A DNA stretch of 53,367 nucleotides from Pseudomonadota bacterium (GCA_020053735.1 JAGVMP010000003.1:1-53367); one strand, 5' to 3'. Positions 8,442 to 19,588 are shown, counted from the stretch's first letter. Notes: generated by a model not told the origin, from the sequence alone. Translations and numbers: made by a program.

Positions 8442-10241
8442 TTAGGCCAATTGCAATTTAGCCAATCGTGCATAGAGTCCATCTTGTTCTTTTAATACCG
8501 CTGGACTGCCAATTTCTATTATCTTGCCGCTTTCCAGCACGACAATGCGGTCAGCTTTTTGTACCGTGCTTAAGCGGTGTGCAATGATTAGCGTGGTACG
8601 GCCAGCCATGGCAGCATTTAAACCTTGCTGCACTAATATCTCACTTTCGGCATCTAGCGCACTGGTGGCTTCATCTAATAATAAAATGGGCGCATCCTTC
8701 AGCATAGCGCGCGCAATCGCAATGCGTTGGCGTTGTCCGCCCGATAATCTGGTGCCACGCTCTCCCAAAAAAGTCAGGTAACCTTCAGGCAGTTTTTGGA
8801 CGAACTCATCTACTTGCGCGGTCTTGGCAGCAGCGATGACTTCTTCATCTGTTGCAGTAGGTTTGCCGTAACGAATATTTTCGAGTGCGCTCGCCGAAAA
8901 TATCACGGCATCTTGCGGCACGATTGCAATACTGTCGCGTAGGCTTTTTAAACTTAGCGTATCAATCGCTTGGTTGTTAATTAAAATTTCGCCAGCGCTC
9001 ACTTCGTAAAAACGTAACAGACATTGAAATAGCGTCGTTTTACCCGCGCCACTTGGGCCAACCAAGGCAACCGTTTCGCCTGCGGCAATATTCAGCGTGA
9101 CATGGTCTAGCGCGTTAATCTGTGGGCGCGATGGGTAATGAAACACTACATTTTTAAAGCGAATGGCGGCTTGGCGAGTATTCAACAAGGTAGCAGGCTG
9201 GGTGGGCTCTTTAATGGCGGCGTCTGCGTGTAGCAGTTCTAATAAGCGCTCGGTAGCCCCTGCTGCCCGCATGGTGTCGCCCCAAACCTCCGCCATGGTG
9301 CCGACCGCGCCCGCTACCATCAGCGCATACAGCACAAACGAGGCCAGCTCGCCACCTGTCATGCTGCCTGCACTCACTTGCTGCGCGCCTACCCACAACA
9401 CAAAAATAATAGTACCTAAAATCGCTGTCACCATTAGCATGGTGAGCATGGCGCGTACGCGCACCCGCTTTAAGGCAGTGGTAAAACTCAAATCGGCAGA
9501 CTTGCTAAACCTCGTAATTTCAGCAGTTTCTTGCGTGTACGATTGCACCGTGGGCATGGCATTTAAAATCTCACCCGCCATGGCGCTGCTATCGGCAATG
9601 CGATCTTGTGATTCGCGCGATAATTTTTTGACTTTTTTGCCAATCAAAATAATCGGCAAAATCAGCAGCAACATCAGCCCGATGTTCAACGAAAATAAGT
9701 AAAAATTAGTCACTGCCAGCATCACCATGCCGCCGACAAATTGAAACAGGCTGCGAAGCCCCATCGATATTGAGCTGCCGACCACGGTTTGAATCAAGGT
9801 GGTGTCGCCCGTTAAGCGCGATAACACTTCGCCTGTTTGGGTGGTTTCAAAAAACTGCGGACTTTGTGTCATCACGCGCGCATAGACTGCACTGCGTAGA
9901 TTGGCCGTCACGCGCTCTCCTACCCAAGATACCGTGTAATAACGCCAAGCAATCATCAGCGCCCAAAACGCAGCCAATACAAACATCACTAAAAAATGAC
10001 CATTTAGACTAAGCCCACCAACTAGGCCTCTGCCCGTTGCGGTTTTGTTGGTCACAAATCCAAAATCAATGAGATCGCGAAAAGCCAAAGGCACTAATAA
10101 AAGTGTTGCAGAACCCAGCGTGAGTAGCACAAATGCCAGCAGCACTTTTGCGCGATAAGGTCGTAAAAACGGCCATAAATTAGCGAGTGATGAAAGCTTC
10201 TTGATGGGGGCTTTTATTGCGGTTGGTGGTGTTGTTGGCAT
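8442..10241 (-). CDS. ABC exporter, fused permease and ATPase (MsbA/LmrA-like)
   Basis: This 599-residue half-transporter has a six-helix exporter membrane domain (about residues 25-325) followed by a nucleotide-binding domain (about 355-595). The ATPase has Walker A GPSGAGKTT, signature LSGGQRQRIAIARA, Walker B ILLLDEATSALD and H-loop IIAHR, so it should be active as a dimer. The family exports lipids, drugs or peptides; the substrate cannot be told from sequence. It is a stand-alone gene divergent from cstA. Lipid A flippase MsbA is possible, but no lpxK neighbour is present, so a generic exporter is the safer call. Confidence 0.88.
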   Translation of the reverse strand: MPTTPPTAIKAPIKKLSSLANLWPFLRPYRAKVLLAFVLLTLGSATLLLVPLAFRDLIDFGFVTNKTATGRGLVGGLSLNGHFLVMFVLAAFWALMIAWRYYTVSWVGERVTANLRSAVYARVMTQSPQFFETTQTGEVLSRLTGDTTLIQTVVGSSISMGLRSLFQFVGGMVMLAVTNFYLFSLNIGLMLLLILPIILIGKKVKKLSRESQDRIADSSAMAGEILNAMPTVQSYTQETAEITRFSKSADLSFTTALKRVRVRAMLTMLMVTAILGTIIFVLWVGAQQVSAGSMTGGELASFVLYALMVAGAVGTMAEVWGDTMRAAGATERLLELLHADAAIKEPTQPATLLNTRQAAIRFKNVVFHYPSRPQINALDHVTLNIAAGETVALVGPSGAGKTTLFQCLLRFYEVSAGEILINNQAIDTLSLKSLRDSIAIVPQDAVIFSASALENIRYGKPTATDEEVIAAAKTAQVDEFVQKLPEGYLTFLGERGTRLSGGQRQRIAIARAMLKDAPILLLDEATSALDAESEILVQQGLNAAMAGRTTLIIAHRLSTVQKADRIVVLESGKIIEIGSPAVLKEQDGLYARLAKLQLA

Positions 10242-10384
10242 GGGATTTAATCTATAAAATTAACAAGTGATAGTAGCACTAGCAGACCATCATGTGGAGC
10301 TTGTCAGGCGGGTTAGGTTCATGGGCTGTGTCTGATTTATACTGATAAAAATTATTGATTAAACAAACGATAAACAAAAACGAT

Positions 10385-12433
10385 ATGAATAAGACATTAA
10401 AATTAATCATTTGGGTTGCAGTTGCAATTTTAGGGGCGTTTGCTTTAAGTGCCATTGCCTTAAACCGTGGTGAGAGTATAAATGCACTCTGGCTAATTAC
10501 CGCTGCTGCTTGCATTTACGCCATCTCTTATCGCTTTTATGCGGCGTGGATTGCTGCCAAAGTATTGGTTATTGATGAAACGCGCGCTACCCCAGCTGAG
10601 CGTTTAGATAATGGCCGCGATTACATGCCCACAAATAAATGGGTGGTGTTTGGCCATCATTTTGCCGCCATTGCTGGACCTGGGCCACTGGTTGGACCAA
10701 CGCTGGCAGCGCAATTCGGATATCTTCCTGGGACTTTGTGGATACTCATTGGCGCAGTATTAGGTGGCGCAGTGCAAGATATGGTGACACTGTTTTTCTC
10801 CACCCGCAGAAACGGCAGAAGTTTAGGCCAAATGGCACGCGATGAAATAGGTGTGATTGGTGGCACGGCTGCGTTGGTTGGTACATTCTTAATCATGATT
10901 ATCTTGATTGCTGTGCTCGGTCTCGTGGTGGTAAATGCCATGAAGCATAGTCCGTGGGCGACTTCAACGGTTGCAGCCACGATTCCGATTGCAATGATTA
11001 TTGGCATTTATATGAGGCAGATTCGCCCTGGGCGAGTATTAGAGGCGAGTGCAATTGGTGTTGTATTGCTGCTGCTGTCAGTGTTAGCCGGTGGTTGGAT
11101 AGACCATCATGAAACACTAAGAACTTATTTTGACCACGATGGTTTGCCATTGGCTTACGCGATTATTGTGTACGGCTTTGCGGCAGCTGTGTTGCCGGTG
11201 TGGCTGCTACTCGCACCACGCGATTATTTATCCACCTATATGAAACTAGGCACTGTTGTTTTGCTGGCTGTGGCGATTGTGATGTTGCGCCCAGAAATTC
11301 ATATGCCTGCTGTCACCCAATTTACCGATGGGTCAGGGCCTATTTTTGGCGGTAAGTTGTTTCCGTTTGTATTTATTACCATTGCCTGCGGGGCGATTTC
11401 TGGGTTTCATGCGCTGATTGCTTCTGGTACCACACCTAAGTTGCTAGCAAACGAGCGTGACATCCGCATGATTGGTTACGGCGCGATGTTGCTAGAATCT
11501 TTCGTCGCCATTATGGCGATGATTGCCGCCACAGTGCTAGAGCCTGGCGTGTTCTTTGCCATTAATAGCCCCGCTGGCGTGGTGGGTAAAGATGCGATTG
11601 ACGCTGTAGCTAAAATTAACAGTTGGGGTTATGCCGTCACGGTAGAGCAGATGAATCAACTGGCCAAAGATATGGGAGAGAGCAGTCTGTTTGCGCGCAC
11701 AGGCGGTGCGCCTAGCTTGGCAGTGGGTATGGCCAGCATATTTGGCAGCGCGTTTGGCAAACATTTGTTGGCGCTGTGGTATCACTTTGCCATCATGTTC
11801 GAGGCGATTTTTATTCTCACTACACTCGATGCAGGCACGCGCGTAGGGCGCTTTATGCTGCAAGATATGTTGGGCAACTTTAATAAAAAACTTGGTGAAA
11901 CTTCCTATATGCCGTCTGTCATATTCACTAGTGCCATTGTGGTGGCAGGTTGGGGCTACTTTTTGTACATTGGCGTAATTGACCCCAATGGCGGTGTCAA
12001 TATTTTGTGGCCACTTTTTGGGATTGCCAACCAAATGCTGGCGGCAATCGCCTTATGTGTGGCCACGGGCATTTTAGTAAAATCCGGCAAGTTAAAATAT
12101 GTTTGGGTCACCGCGTTGCCGCTGGCTTGGCTGGTGACGATTACCACAACCGCCGCTTGGCAAAAGATTTTCAGCGATGACATCCGCGTCGGTTTTTTTG
12201 CCGCAGCGAATGATTTAAGCACGAAGCTAGCCGCAGGGGTATTACCAGCCGATAAAGCCGCTGTTGCGCCACAGTTAATTTTTAATCAACAATTAGATGC
12301 TTACTTGACCCTGTTTTTTGTGGCGATGTTATGGATTGTGATTATTGATATGCTCATTGTTTGTGTGCATGCTCTGCAAGGCAAGCGGGTATTACCTCTC
12401 AGCGATACTCCATATATAAGAACTGGTATTTAA
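10385..12433 (+). CDS. cstA: Carbon starvation protein A / pyruvate transporter family
   Basis: This 682-residue polytopic inner-membrane protein matches CstA from its first residues: the start MNKTLKLIIW and the segment GAFALSAIALNRGE correspond to the E. coli CstA N-terminus, so I use the ATG at 10385 rather than the in-frame TTG at 10355. The characteristic FGHHFAAIAGPGPLVGP and GAVQDMVTLFFSTRRNGRSLG stretches are present. E. coli CstA and BtsT import pyruvate, and the family has also been linked to peptide use. It is followed one base later by a YbdD-type gene, its usual partner, and is divergent from the ABC exporter. Confidence 0.95.
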   Translation: MNKTLKLIIWVAVAILGAFALSAIALNRGESINALWLITAAACIYAISYRFYAAWIAAKVLVIDETRATPAERLDNGRDYMPTNKWVVFGHHFAAIAGPGPLVGPTLAAQFGYLPGTLWILIGAVLGGAVQDMVTLFFSTRRNGRSLGQMARDEIGVIGGTAALVGTFLIMIILIAVLGLVVVNAMKHSPWATSTVAATIPIAMIIGIYMRQIRPGRVLEASAIGVVLLLLSVLAGGWIDHHETLRTYFDHDGLPLAYAIIVYGFAAAVLPVWLLLAPRDYLSTYMKLGTVVLLAVAIVMLRPEIHMPAVTQFTDGSGPIFGGKLFPFVFITIACGAISGFHALIASGTTPKLLANERDIRMIGYGAMLLESFVAIMAMIAATVLEPGVFFAINSPAGVVGKDAIDAVAKINSWGYAVTVEQMNQLAKDMGESSLFARTGGAPSLAVGMASIFGSAFGKHLLALWYHFAIMFEAIFILTTLDAGTRVGRFMLQDMLGNFNKKLGETSYMPSVIFTSAIVVAGWGYFLYIGVIDPNGGVNILWPLFGIANQMLAAIALCVATGILVKSGKLKYVWVTALPLAWLVTITTTAAWQKIFSDDIRVGFFAAANDLSTKLAAGVLPADKAAVAPQLIFNQQLDAYLTLFFVAMLWIVIIDMLIVCVHALQGKRVLPLSDTPYIRTGI

Positions 12434-12434
12434 A

Positions 12435-12644
12435 ATGTTGAATTTAGCAAAAATCGGCCATTTCTTTTTACATCTTTGGCGTGGCGTGCGTGAGCTTTCT
12501 GGTGATGACGCTTATGTACAATATTTAAAACACCACGCAGCATTTCATGCGAACGCTGTTGATGTTGCACCAGCGTTGTCACGCAAAGCCTTTTTTAAGC
12601 TTTGGCAAGATAGCCAGTGGAAGGATGTTAGGCGGTGTTGCTAA
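12435..12644 (+). CDS. YbdD/YjiX family small protein (DUF466)
   Basis: This 69-residue protein has the family pattern LWRGVRELSGDDAYVQYLKHH and a Cys-containing end (DVRRCC). Genes of this family follow cstA/btsT in many proteobacteria and are thought to assist the transporter, but the mechanism is not settled. It starts one base after the cstA stop codon and its last 10 bases overlap the next reading frame, so the three genes are probably translated from one message. Confidence 0.9.
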   Translation: MLNLAKIGHFFLHLWRGVRELSGDDAYVQYLKHHAAFHANAVDVAPALSRKAFFKLWQDSQWKDVRRCC

Positions 12645-12916
12645 AAAATCCACACAAAGATAAGGCTTTTTCAGACGAAGATTTGTCGCGTATTATCGAA
12701 ATGGGCTGGGAAGATAGAACTGCGTTTGAGGCGATTGAAGCCCAATTTGGGCTGAATCAAGATGGCGTGATTAAGATTATGCGTGCCAATTTAAAACTTA
12801 ATTCTTTTAAGCTGTGGCGCGCTCGCACCCACGGTCAAACGACGAAGCATGCACAATTACGTAGCAATGATGTGACAAGGCACCAATCACGGCAACACAA
12901 CAAAATTCACAGATAA
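12635..12916 (+). CDS. TIGR03643-family small protein
   Basis: This 93-residue protein matches the small conserved TIGR03643/DUF2805 family: FSDEDLSRIIEMGWEDRTAFEAIEAQFGL... then VIKIMRANLKLNSFKLWRAR. The predicted helix-turn-helix-like fold and basic C-terminal tail (residues 60-93) suggest nucleic-acid contact, but no function is known. The start is a GTG at 12635 inside the ybdD end; no in-frame ATG lies near. It is probably translationally coupled to ybdD. Its presence directly after cstA-ybdD may be coincidental. Confidence 0.75.
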   Translation: MLLKNPHKDKAFSDEDLSRIIEMGWEDRTAFEAIEAQFGLNQDGVIKIMRANLKLNSFKLWRARTHGQTTKHAQLRSNDVTRHQSRQHNKIHR

Positions 12917-12921
12917 GAAAA

Positions 12922-13101
12922 TTAGTAACTTTGATAAATCTTATCAATATCCATTTCGTCTTTTTCTGTGGCTGAGCCCACTTGATATTCAGTAACGGTG
13001 ACATCTGTTCTTAACCTGTTCGTCTTTATAGGTTGGTAGTCCGCAATGGTGTAGCTAAACTGGGGCTCTTTTTTAAATAATCTTTCAAATAAACTTTTCA
13101 T
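12922..13101 (-). CDS. Small hypothetical protein (59 aa)
   Basis: I read an uninterrupted 59-codon frame on the minus strand starting MKSLFERLFKKEPQFSYT and ending DEMDIDKIYQSY. A weak GAG ribosome site lies about 7 nt before the ATG. Composition (amphipathic basic N-terminus, acidic C-terminus) looks like a real protein, but I do not recognise a family. It is convergent with the TIGR03643 gene, only 5 bp from its stop, and fills a gap that would otherwise be empty. Confidence 0.5.
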   Translation of the reverse strand: MKSLFERLFKKEPQFSYTIADYQPIKTNRLRTDVTVTEYQVGSATEKDEMDIDKIYQSY

Positions 13102-13303
13102 TTTTATATCTCAACAGATGGTGCAGAGTGATATGCAATCTGCATGCCATGTTGAATAAAATTTAAATATTTGATTTTATTATATTATTTATATAGCGCT
13201 TGGCCTGATGGTGGTGATTTATCTTGATAATGATGACTTATTAAGTGATATGTTGGGTTTTCGACGACGCTTTAATTAACAGCACTTAAATTATCTGTCT
13301 AAA

Positions 13304-14107
13304 CTATTTGCCAAAATAATGACTTTTCGATTTAAAAAACATCCAAATGCCAATCACGATCATTGGTAAACTCAGCCACTGCCCCATGCTGAAGCCTAGG
13401 GATAGCAAACCTAAATAGGCATCGGGTTCACGTGTATATTCAGCGATAAACCTAAAGCTACCATATCCAATTAAAAATAAGCCTGAGATTGCGCCAATAG
13501 GACGTTGCTTGCGCGAAAACCACCATAGAATAGCGAATAGCAGTAATCCTTCTAGCGCAAATTGATACAACTGGGATGGATGTCTTGCAATCTGGTCAAC
13601 TTGCGGGAAAATCATGCCAAAACTTGAATTTGTTGCGCGACCCCACAGCTCGCCGTTAATGAAGTTTGCCAAGCGCCCTGCGCCTAAGCCAATTGGCACT
13701 AGCGGTGCGACAAAATCCATTGTCTTTAGCCATTTTTGAGGATATTTGCGGTTGAAAAAAAACATAGCGACCAGCACGCCTAAAAAACCGCCATGAAAGC
13801 TCATGCCGCCTTGCCACACTTTAAAAATATCCAAAGGGTTCTGCAAAAAATGCCCAAACTGGTAAAACAAAATAAAACCCACTCTACCGCCTAAAATGAC
13901 GCCCAAAGCGCCGTAAAATAAGGCGTCATCCAACATTTGGTTGTTCCAACCAAACCAGGGCTTATGTTTGATTTGATGTCTACCCAATAGTAAAAAGGCG
14001 ACGAAGCCCAGCAAATACATTAAACCGTACCAGTGAATGCCGAAGCTATCAGTGATATGTAAGGCGATTGGGTCAAATTGCGGGTGAATTAAAGGCATAT
14101 TTAGCAT
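13304..14107 (-). CDS. lgt: Phosphatidylglycerol-prolipoprotein diacylglyceryl transferase
   Basis: This 267-residue inner-membrane enzyme transfers diacylglycerol from phosphatidylglycerol to the lipobox cysteine of prolipoproteins, the first step of lipoprotein maturation. It has seven or so membrane segments and the conserved Lgt signature [14 protein letters not shown], plus the HGGFLG region with the essential His. An alternative ATG three codons in (14098) is equally possible. Length is normal. It is divergent from ilvD. Lipoprotein substrates in this window include the FKBP protein at 51.7 kb. Confidence 0.96.
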   Translation of the reverse strand: MLNMPLIHPQFDPIALHITDSFGIHWYGLMYLLGFVAFLLLGRHQIKHKPWFGWNNQMLDDALFYGALGVILGGRVGFILFYQFGHFLQNPLDIFKVWQGGMSFHGGFLGVLVAMFFFNRKYPQKWLKTMDFVAPLVPIGLGAGRLANFINGELWGRATNSSFGMIFPQVDQIARHPSQLYQFALEGLLLFAILWWFSRKQRPIGAISGLFLIGYGSFRFIAEYTREPDAYLGLLSLGFSMGQWLSLPMIVIGIWMFFKSKSHYFGK

Positions 14108-14170
14108 GTCATATCATCGTGGTTACGGTAAAATACTATTATACGTTTAATTGCTCTAGGGTTTCAAAAC

Positions 14171-16021
14171 ATGCCAGTTTATCGTTCTCGCACCACCACT
14201 CATGGCCGCAATATGGCAGGCGCGCGCGCTTTGTGGCGCGCCACGGGCATGAAGGATGGTGATTTTGAGAAGCCAATCATTGCCATCTCAAACTCGTTTA
14301 CACAGTTTGTGCCTGGCCATGTCCATTTGAAAGATTTAGGTCAATTGGTTGCGCGTGAGATTGAGCGTGCCGGTGGTGTGGCCAAAGAATTCAATACGAT
14401 TGCGGTAGATGATGGTATCGCCATGGGCCACAGCGGCATGTTGTATAGTCTGCCTAGCCGCGACCTGATCGCTGACAGCGTGGAATACATGGTGAATGCG
14501 CACTGTGCCGATGCATTGGTGTGCATTTCAAACTGCGACAAAATTACCCCAGGTATGCTGATGGCGGCGTTGCGCTTAAATATTCCTGTGGTATTCGTAT
14601 CGGGCGGGCCAATGGAGGCGGGTAAAGTCAATTGGCAAGGCGAGGCGCTAAAACTAGACTTGGTCGATGCCATGGTGGCCGCGGCAGATAGCAAAGTTTC
14701 AGATGCAAAATCGGATGCAATTGAGCGTTCCGCTTGCCCCACATGTGGTTCTTGTTCTGGCATGTTTACGGCAAATTCAATGAATTGCTTAACCGAGGCT
14801 TTAGGCTTGAGCTTGCCTGGCAATGGTTCTACACTTGCCACGCATGGCGCGCGTAAACAGCTGTTTTTGCAAGCAGGCCGCTTAATTGTAGAGTTAGCCA
14901 AACGTCATTACGAGCAAGATGATTACAGTGTATTGCCGCGAAGTATTGCAAGCGTGCAAGCGTTTGAAAATGCGTTTGCGCTGGATGTCGCTATGGGTGG
15001 TTCAACCAACACCGTGTTGCATTTGCTGGCGGCCGCGCATGAGGCTGGTTTGGATTTTACCATGCAAGATATTGATAGGATTTCCCGCAAAGTTCCCTGT
15101 GTGAGCAAGGTTGCACCAGCCACACAAAAATATCACATGGAAGATGTACATCGTGCTGGCGGCGTCATGGGTATTTTGTCTGAACTCAGCCGAGGTGGTT
15201 TGATACATCGTGATATTCCAACTGTGCACTCTGCCAGCATGGGCGCAGCTTTAGATAAATGGGATATTGTCACCACCACCGATGAAGAGGTGAAGAAGTT
15301 TTATCGCGCAGCCCCTGGCGGAATACCTACCACCATTGCCTTTAGTCAAAGTATGTTGTGGCCAGATTTAGATACAGACCGTGCCAACGGTTGCATTCGC
15401 GATATTGCGCATGCCTATTCAAAAGATGGTGGGCTTGCAGTGTTGTATGGCAATATTGCACTAGATGGCTGTATTGTAAAAACGGCAGGTGTGGATGATA
15501 GCATCCTTAAATTTACTGGCCGCGCGCGTATATTTGAAAGCCAAGATGCGGCGGTAGAAGGCATCTTGGCTGATGATATCGTGGCGGGCGATGTCGTGGT
15601 GATTCGCTACGAAGGTCCACGCGGTGGCCCTGGTATGCAAGAAATGCTCTACCCAACTTCCTATTTAAAATCGAAAGATTTAGGCAAAGTTTGTGCATTA
15701 CTCACCGACGGCCGTTTTTCTGGCGGTACTTCTGGCTTAAGTATTGGTCATGCCTCACCAGAAGCCGCAGAAGGCGGCGCAATCGGTCTCGTGGAAGAGG
15801 GAGACACGATTGAAATTGATATTCCAAACCGTACCATCCATTTAGCGATTACTGATGGGGAAATGGCGCATCGTCGTGCCCATATGGAGTCGCTGGGTAA
15901 AGCCGCTTGGAAGCCAGTCAACCGTGAGCGTCATGTGTCACCAGCCTTGCGTGCATATGCCGCAATGAGTACCAGCGCCGCTCGTGGCGCAGTGCGTGAT
16001 GTTTCCCAAATAGAGAAATAA
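14171..16021 (+). CDS. ilvD: Dihydroxy-acid dehydratase
   Basis: This 616-residue iron-sulfur enzyme dehydrates 2,3-dihydroxy acids in valine, isoleucine and pantothenate synthesis. Conserved pieces are the N-terminal [20 protein letters not shown], the cluster-ligand Cys regions ([11 protein letters not shown] and [18 protein letters not shown]), and the C-terminal [17 protein letters not shown]. Length fits the roughly 616-aa E. coli-type group. The start directly follows the divergent lgt promoter region. The downstream mutarotase begins 41 bp later and may be cotranscribed. Confidence 0.98.
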   Translation: MPVYRSRTTTHGRNMAGARALWRATGMKDGDFEKPIIAISNSFTQFVPGHVHLKDLGQLVAREIERAGGVAKEFNTIAVDDGIAMGHSGMLYSLPSRDLIADSVEYMVNAHCADALVCISNCDKITPGMLMAALRLNIPVVFVSGGPMEAGKVNWQGEALKLDLVDAMVAAADSKVSDAKSDAIERSACPTCGSCSGMFTANSMNCLTEALGLSLPGNGSTLATHGARKQLFLQAGRLIVELAKRHYEQDDYSVLPRSIASVQAFENAFALDVAMGGSTNTVLHLLAAAHEAGLDFTMQDIDRISRKVPCVSKVAPATQKYHMEDVHRAGGVMGILSELSRGGLIHRDIPTVHSASMGAALDKWDIVTTTDEEVKKFYRAAPGGIPTTIAFSQSMLWPDLDTDRANGCIRDIAHAYSKDGGLAVLYGNIALDGCIVKTAGVDDSILKFTGRARIFESQDAAVEGILADDIVAGDVVVIRYEGPRGGPGMQEMLYPTSYLKSKDLGKVCALLTDGRFSGGTSGLSIGHASPEAAEGGAIGLVEEGDTIEIDIPNRTIHLAITDGEMAHRRAHMESLGKAAWKPVNRERHVSPALRAYAAMSTSAARGAVRDVSQIEK

Positions 16022-16062
16022 GCATTAATTTAAATCCAATTTAATTGGAGTGAATAAAGACA

Positions 16063-17037
16063 ATGAACACAGAAACCACAGAAATAGATGTCATGGAAAC
16101 TAACCCACTAGAAAATAATTTAGTAGACACCAGCGGGCTTAAAACAGAAAAGCGTTTAAGGCTGCATGCGCATGTGTTGCAAACAAAAGATGAAAGTGGC
16201 ATGCAATATCTAGAGGTGGATAACCCACTTTGCACTGCAAAAATCGCGCTACAAGGCGCGCATGTGATGCACTGGCAACCTAAGTTTTTAAAAGACCCAG
16301 TATTATGGCTATCTAGTAATGCTAGGTTTGTAAAAGGCCGTTCAATCCGTGGCGGCGTGCCAATTTGTTGGCCGTGGTTTGGCGCACACCCCACCGATAG
16401 TACCTTTTGCCCGCACGGCTTTGCCCGTGTGATTCCTTGGCGTGTCATCGATATCGATGCAACGCCCACGGGCGCTACGCGCATCATGCTGGAAATGCTA
16501 GAAACGGAAGAAGCAAAGCGTCAGCTTTCTTATCCCTATGCACTGACCATTACCATTACCGTGGGGAGGCGTTTGCGGGTTGATATGTCCACCACGAATA
16601 AGGCCGATCATCCGTTTGTGATTGGGGAAGCGTTTCACACCTATTTAAATATCAGCGACATTGCCAACGTAAAAATTACTGGCATGCAAGATTGTGTTTA
16701 TGCGGACAAACTACTTAAGTATCAACGCCACGTAGAGCATAACGCTCTTAAGTTTGATGGTGAGTTTGACCGTGTGTACATTGACCATAGCTCTGATTGT
16801 ACGGTGCATGATACAGGTTTTAATCGCCTCATTCACATATCAAAATCGGGCAGTGATACCACTGTGGTGTGGACGCCAGGTGAGGAAAAGGCTGCGCAAA
16901 TGGCTGATATGGGGGCGCCCGAGGAATGGCGAAAGACAATCTGTGTAGAAACCACCAACGCCTTAGATAATATGGTGGTGATTAACCCAGGTCGTACCCA
17001 TGTCATAAGTGCGGAGTATGTAATCGAGACGCTGTAA
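16063..17037 (+). CDS. D-hexose-6-phosphate mutarotase (YeaD-like)
   Basis: This 324-residue protein belongs to the aldose-1-epimerase-like (galactose mutarotase) fold, YeaD group, which equilibrates anomers of hexose 6-phosphates. Family marks are [22 protein letters not shown] (catalytic-His region) and [13 protein letters not shown]. There is an extra N-terminal stretch of about 30 residues rich in Asn, Glu and Thr compared with E. coli YeaD (294 aa). Its stop codon overlaps the start of the next gene by one base (TAATG), so the two are translationally coupled. Confidence 0.88.
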   Translation: MNTETTEIDVMETNPLENNLVDTSGLKTEKRLRLHAHVLQTKDESGMQYLEVDNPLCTAKIALQGAHVMHWQPKFLKDPVLWLSSNARFVKGRSIRGGVPICWPWFGAHPTDSTFCPHGFARVIPWRVIDIDATPTGATRIMLEMLETEEAKRQLSYPYALTITITVGRRLRVDMSTTNKADHPFVIGEAFHTYLNISDIANVKITGMQDCVYADKLLKYQRHVEHNALKFDGEFDRVYIDHSSDCTVHDTGFNRLIHISKSGSDTTVVWTPGEEKAAQMADMGAPEEWRKTICVETTNALDNMVVINPGRTHVISAEYVIETL

Positions 17038-19097
17038 TGCCCAATGCATTAGCGTACGAAACCAGCCCTTACCTACTGCAACATGCTGCAAACCCTGTAG
17101 AATGGTATCCATGGGGTGAGCAAGCGCTTGCTTTAGCACGCCAGCTTGATAAACCCATTTTACTTTCCATTGGTTACTCCGCCTGCCACTGGTGTCATGT
17201 CATGGCACATGAATCGTTTGAAGATATGGAAGTTGCGGCGATTATGAACGCGCACTTTATTAATATTAAAGTCGATCGCGAAGAGCGTCCTGATATTGAC
17301 CAAATCTATCAAACCGCACACAGTATGCTCAGTCAAAAAAGCGGTGGCTGGCCGCTGACCGTGTTTTTAACGCCAGATCAACAACCCTATTTTACTGGCA
17401 CTTACTTTCCTAAAACCCCACGTTATCAGCTGCCTGGCTTTGCCGATTTAATTCCGCGTGTAGCGCAGTTTTACCACGAAAAAAAGCCAGAACTTGCAAC
17501 ACAAAACAACCAGTTAGCAGATGCGCTGAAACGTACTATTCCAACGCCGAGTAGTAGCTTAAGCGCAAATGCAGCTACCTTAAAATTGGCATTTGATTCC
17601 CTAGAAAGTAGCTTCGATTTTGAATATGCTGGTTTTGGCAGTGCGCCAAAATTCCCAAATCCTGCCGATATCACACTGCTATTACATCAAGCAAAAGCGG
17701 GTAACAAAAGAGCTGAAGCCATGGCATTGCAAATGTTATCTGCCATGGCGAATGGTGGCATTTATGACCAGCTTGGTGGTGGTTTTTGCCGTTATTCGGT
17801 GGATGCGCGTTGGAATATTCCGCATTTTGAAAAAATGCTCTACGACAACGGTCAACTACTATTTCTGTATTGTGATGCTTGGCAAATCAGTAAAGACGCC
17901 CGCTATAAACAAGTGGTAGAAGAAACGGTGGCGTGGTTACAACGTGAAATGCGCGATTCAAAAGGTGCATTTTATTCATCATTAGATGCTGATTCTCTGG
18001 ATGAGCATGGGCATTCAGCAGAAGGCGCATTTTATGTATGGCAACCTGCAGAGGTAAAAAAAGTACTCTCGCCAGAAGAGTTTATTGTAGCCAGTCAATG
18101 TTTCGGTTTTGATCGTGCACCTAATTTTGAAGACCCACATTCAAACACACAGGCCTGGCACCCTTATTTGGTAAGGCCTGCAGAGCATGATGAAACCGTC
18201 ATGTTAAAAAGTGCGCAAACTAAGTTGTTTGAAGCACGTACCAAGCGGCCGCATCCTGGGCGCGATGATAAAATTTTAACTAGCTGGAACGCACTCGCCA
18301 TTAAAGGCTTGGCTCGGGCAGGGCGCGTGTTTAACAGACCAGATTGGATTGAGCTTGCACAAAATTCAGTGGATTTTATCCGCGAAAAGCTATGGTTAAA
18401 TGAACGCTTGTTAGCCACTTGCAAAAATGATGGTACTGGCAATGCTAATAATAACTACCGTGTACACTTGAACGCCTATTTAGATGACTATGCATTTTTG
18501 CTGGATGCTTTAATTGAGTTAATGCAAGCTAATTTTCGTGCTGAGGACCTTGCATTTGCCGAAGATTTAGCTGAAGCGTTGCTAGCAGATTTTGAGGCAG
18601 AAGAGGGTGGTTTTTATTTTACTAGCCACACGCATGAGACATTGATTCATCGACCCAAACAGGCCTATGACAACGCCACACCCAACGGCAATGGTATTGC
18701 CGCGGTGGCCTTACAGCGTTTGGGGCATGTCTTGGGGGAGTCACGCTATTTGCAAGCAGCCGAACGCGCTTTAAAAGCTTTTGATAGAAATCTGGTCAAC
18801 AATCCTGCTGCTTGTGCCAGCCTTACCCATGCCTTACAAGAATTTTTAACACCACCAAGTATCGTCATTATTAACGGTGATGCAAAAAAGATAGTAGCTT
18901 GGCGCGAGGGGATTCAGCAATATTATTATCCACATCACCTGTTTTTTTATTTAGATGAAGGCTGGGATAAAAATAAGCAAGATTTGCCGCCCACATTACA
19001 AAGAAATTTCACAAACGAAGTCAACGCGTGGGTCTGCCAAGGCGTTGTTTGTTCACCGTGTGTGAATAATTTGCAACAGTTACTGGATACTTTATAA
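17037..19097 (+). CDS. YyaL-type protein: thioredoxin-like plus six-hairpin domain
   Basis: This 686-residue protein is a member of the conserved DUF255/YyaL family. The N-terminal thioredoxin-like part (to about residue 170) starts with [19 protein letters not shown] and contains a CxxC (SACHWCHVM). The remainder is an alpha/alpha six-hairpin fold similar to glycosidases and cellobiose 2-epimerases (for example [20 protein letters not shown] and [20 protein letters not shown]). Function is not established; spermatogenesis-associated protein 20 is the animal homologue. Coupling to the mutarotase suggests a sugar-related job, which is inference. Confidence 0.88.
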   Translation: MPNALAYETSPYLLQHAANPVEWYPWGEQALALARQLDKPILLSIGYSACHWCHVMAHESFEDMEVAAIMNAHFINIKVDREERPDIDQIYQTAHSMLSQKSGGWPLTVFLTPDQQPYFTGTYFPKTPRYQLPGFADLIPRVAQFYHEKKPELATQNNQLADALKRTIPTPSSSLSANAATLKLAFDSLESSFDFEYAGFGSAPKFPNPADITLLLHQAKAGNKRAEAMALQMLSAMANGGIYDQLGGGFCRYSVDARWNIPHFEKMLYDNGQLLFLYCDAWQISKDARYKQVVEETVAWLQREMRDSKGAFYSSLDADSLDEHGHSAEGAFYVWQPAEVKKVLSPEEFIVASQCFGFDRAPNFEDPHSNTQAWHPYLVRPAEHDETVMLKSAQTKLFEARTKRPHPGRDDKILTSWNALAIKGLARAGRVFNRPDWIELAQNSVDFIREKLWLNERLLATCKNDGTGNANNNYRVHLNAYLDDYAFLLDALIELMQANFRAEDLAFAEDLAEALLADFEAEEGGFYFTSHTHETLIHRPKQAYDNATPNGNGIAAVALQRLGHVLGESRYLQAAERALKAFDRNLVNNPAACASLTHALQEFLTPPSIVIINGDAKKIVAWREGIQQYYYPHHLFFYLDEGWDKNKQDLPPTLQRNFTNEVNAWVCQGVVCSPCVNNLQQLLDTL

Positions 19098-19216
19098 GCT
19101 TTAGAATTATTTTGGCCTAGTAGGCTATTGTGGATTTTGAAATGTCATGTATGATGCACGATGCAAATTTAGCACAAAAAATTGCAGGTTTTATTAAAAG
19201 AATTCAAGGAGATAGC

Positions 19217-19525
19217 ATGAAAGTTTTATTAGCAACAATCGCAGCCGCAGCCGTGTTATTCGCTGGTCAAGCCAGTGCTTCACAAGCATTAGCCCAAAAA
19301 AGTGGCTGCTTAGCGTGTCACGCAATTGATAAAAAAGTATTAGGCCCATCTATGAAAGATGTTGCAGCTAAATATAAAGGTGACGCATCTGCTGAAGCGA
19401 AATTAATCGCTAAAGTTAAAAAAGGTGGTAGTGGTGTTTGGGGCCCTATGCCGATGCCAGCGAATAGCCCACAAGTAAAAGATGAAGATATCAAATCAAT
19501 CGTACAGTGGATTCTAGCCTTGTAA
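19217..19525 (+). CDS. Periplasmic class I cytochrome c (c-551/c-552 type)
   Basis: This 102-residue protein has a cleavable signal peptide (residues 1-21, ending ASA) and one haem-c site CLACH (Cys31, Cys34, His35). A Met-rich loop WGPMPMPANSP supplies the sixth ligand (Met78 or Met80). The fold and length match cytochrome c-551/c-552, a soluble electron carrier between periplasmic dehydrogenases and terminal oxidases. The frame is open 29 codons upstream, but the ATG at 19217 has a strong AAGGAGA ribosome site and gives a proper signal peptide. In a methylotroph it could serve methanol or amine oxidation, which is only inference. Confidence 0.93.
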   Translation: MKVLLATIAAAAVLFAGQASASQALAQKSGCLACHAIDKKVLGPSMKDVAAKYKGDASAEAKLIAKVKKGGSGVWGPMPMPANSPQVKDEDIKSIVQWILAL

Positions 19526-19553
19526 TGATGGCTATGTAATATTGGTAATAACC

Positions 19554-19588
19554 AAATAAAAAGCCAGCTTTTAGCTGGCTTTTTATTT
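19554..19588. terminator. Bidirectional intrinsic terminator
   Basis: A 16-bp perfect inverted repeat (core AAGCCAGCT/AGCTGGCTT, loop TTT) is flanked by A- and T-runs. It separates the converging cytochrome c and NSS transporter genes and resembles the one at 2777-2806. Confidence 0.85.
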
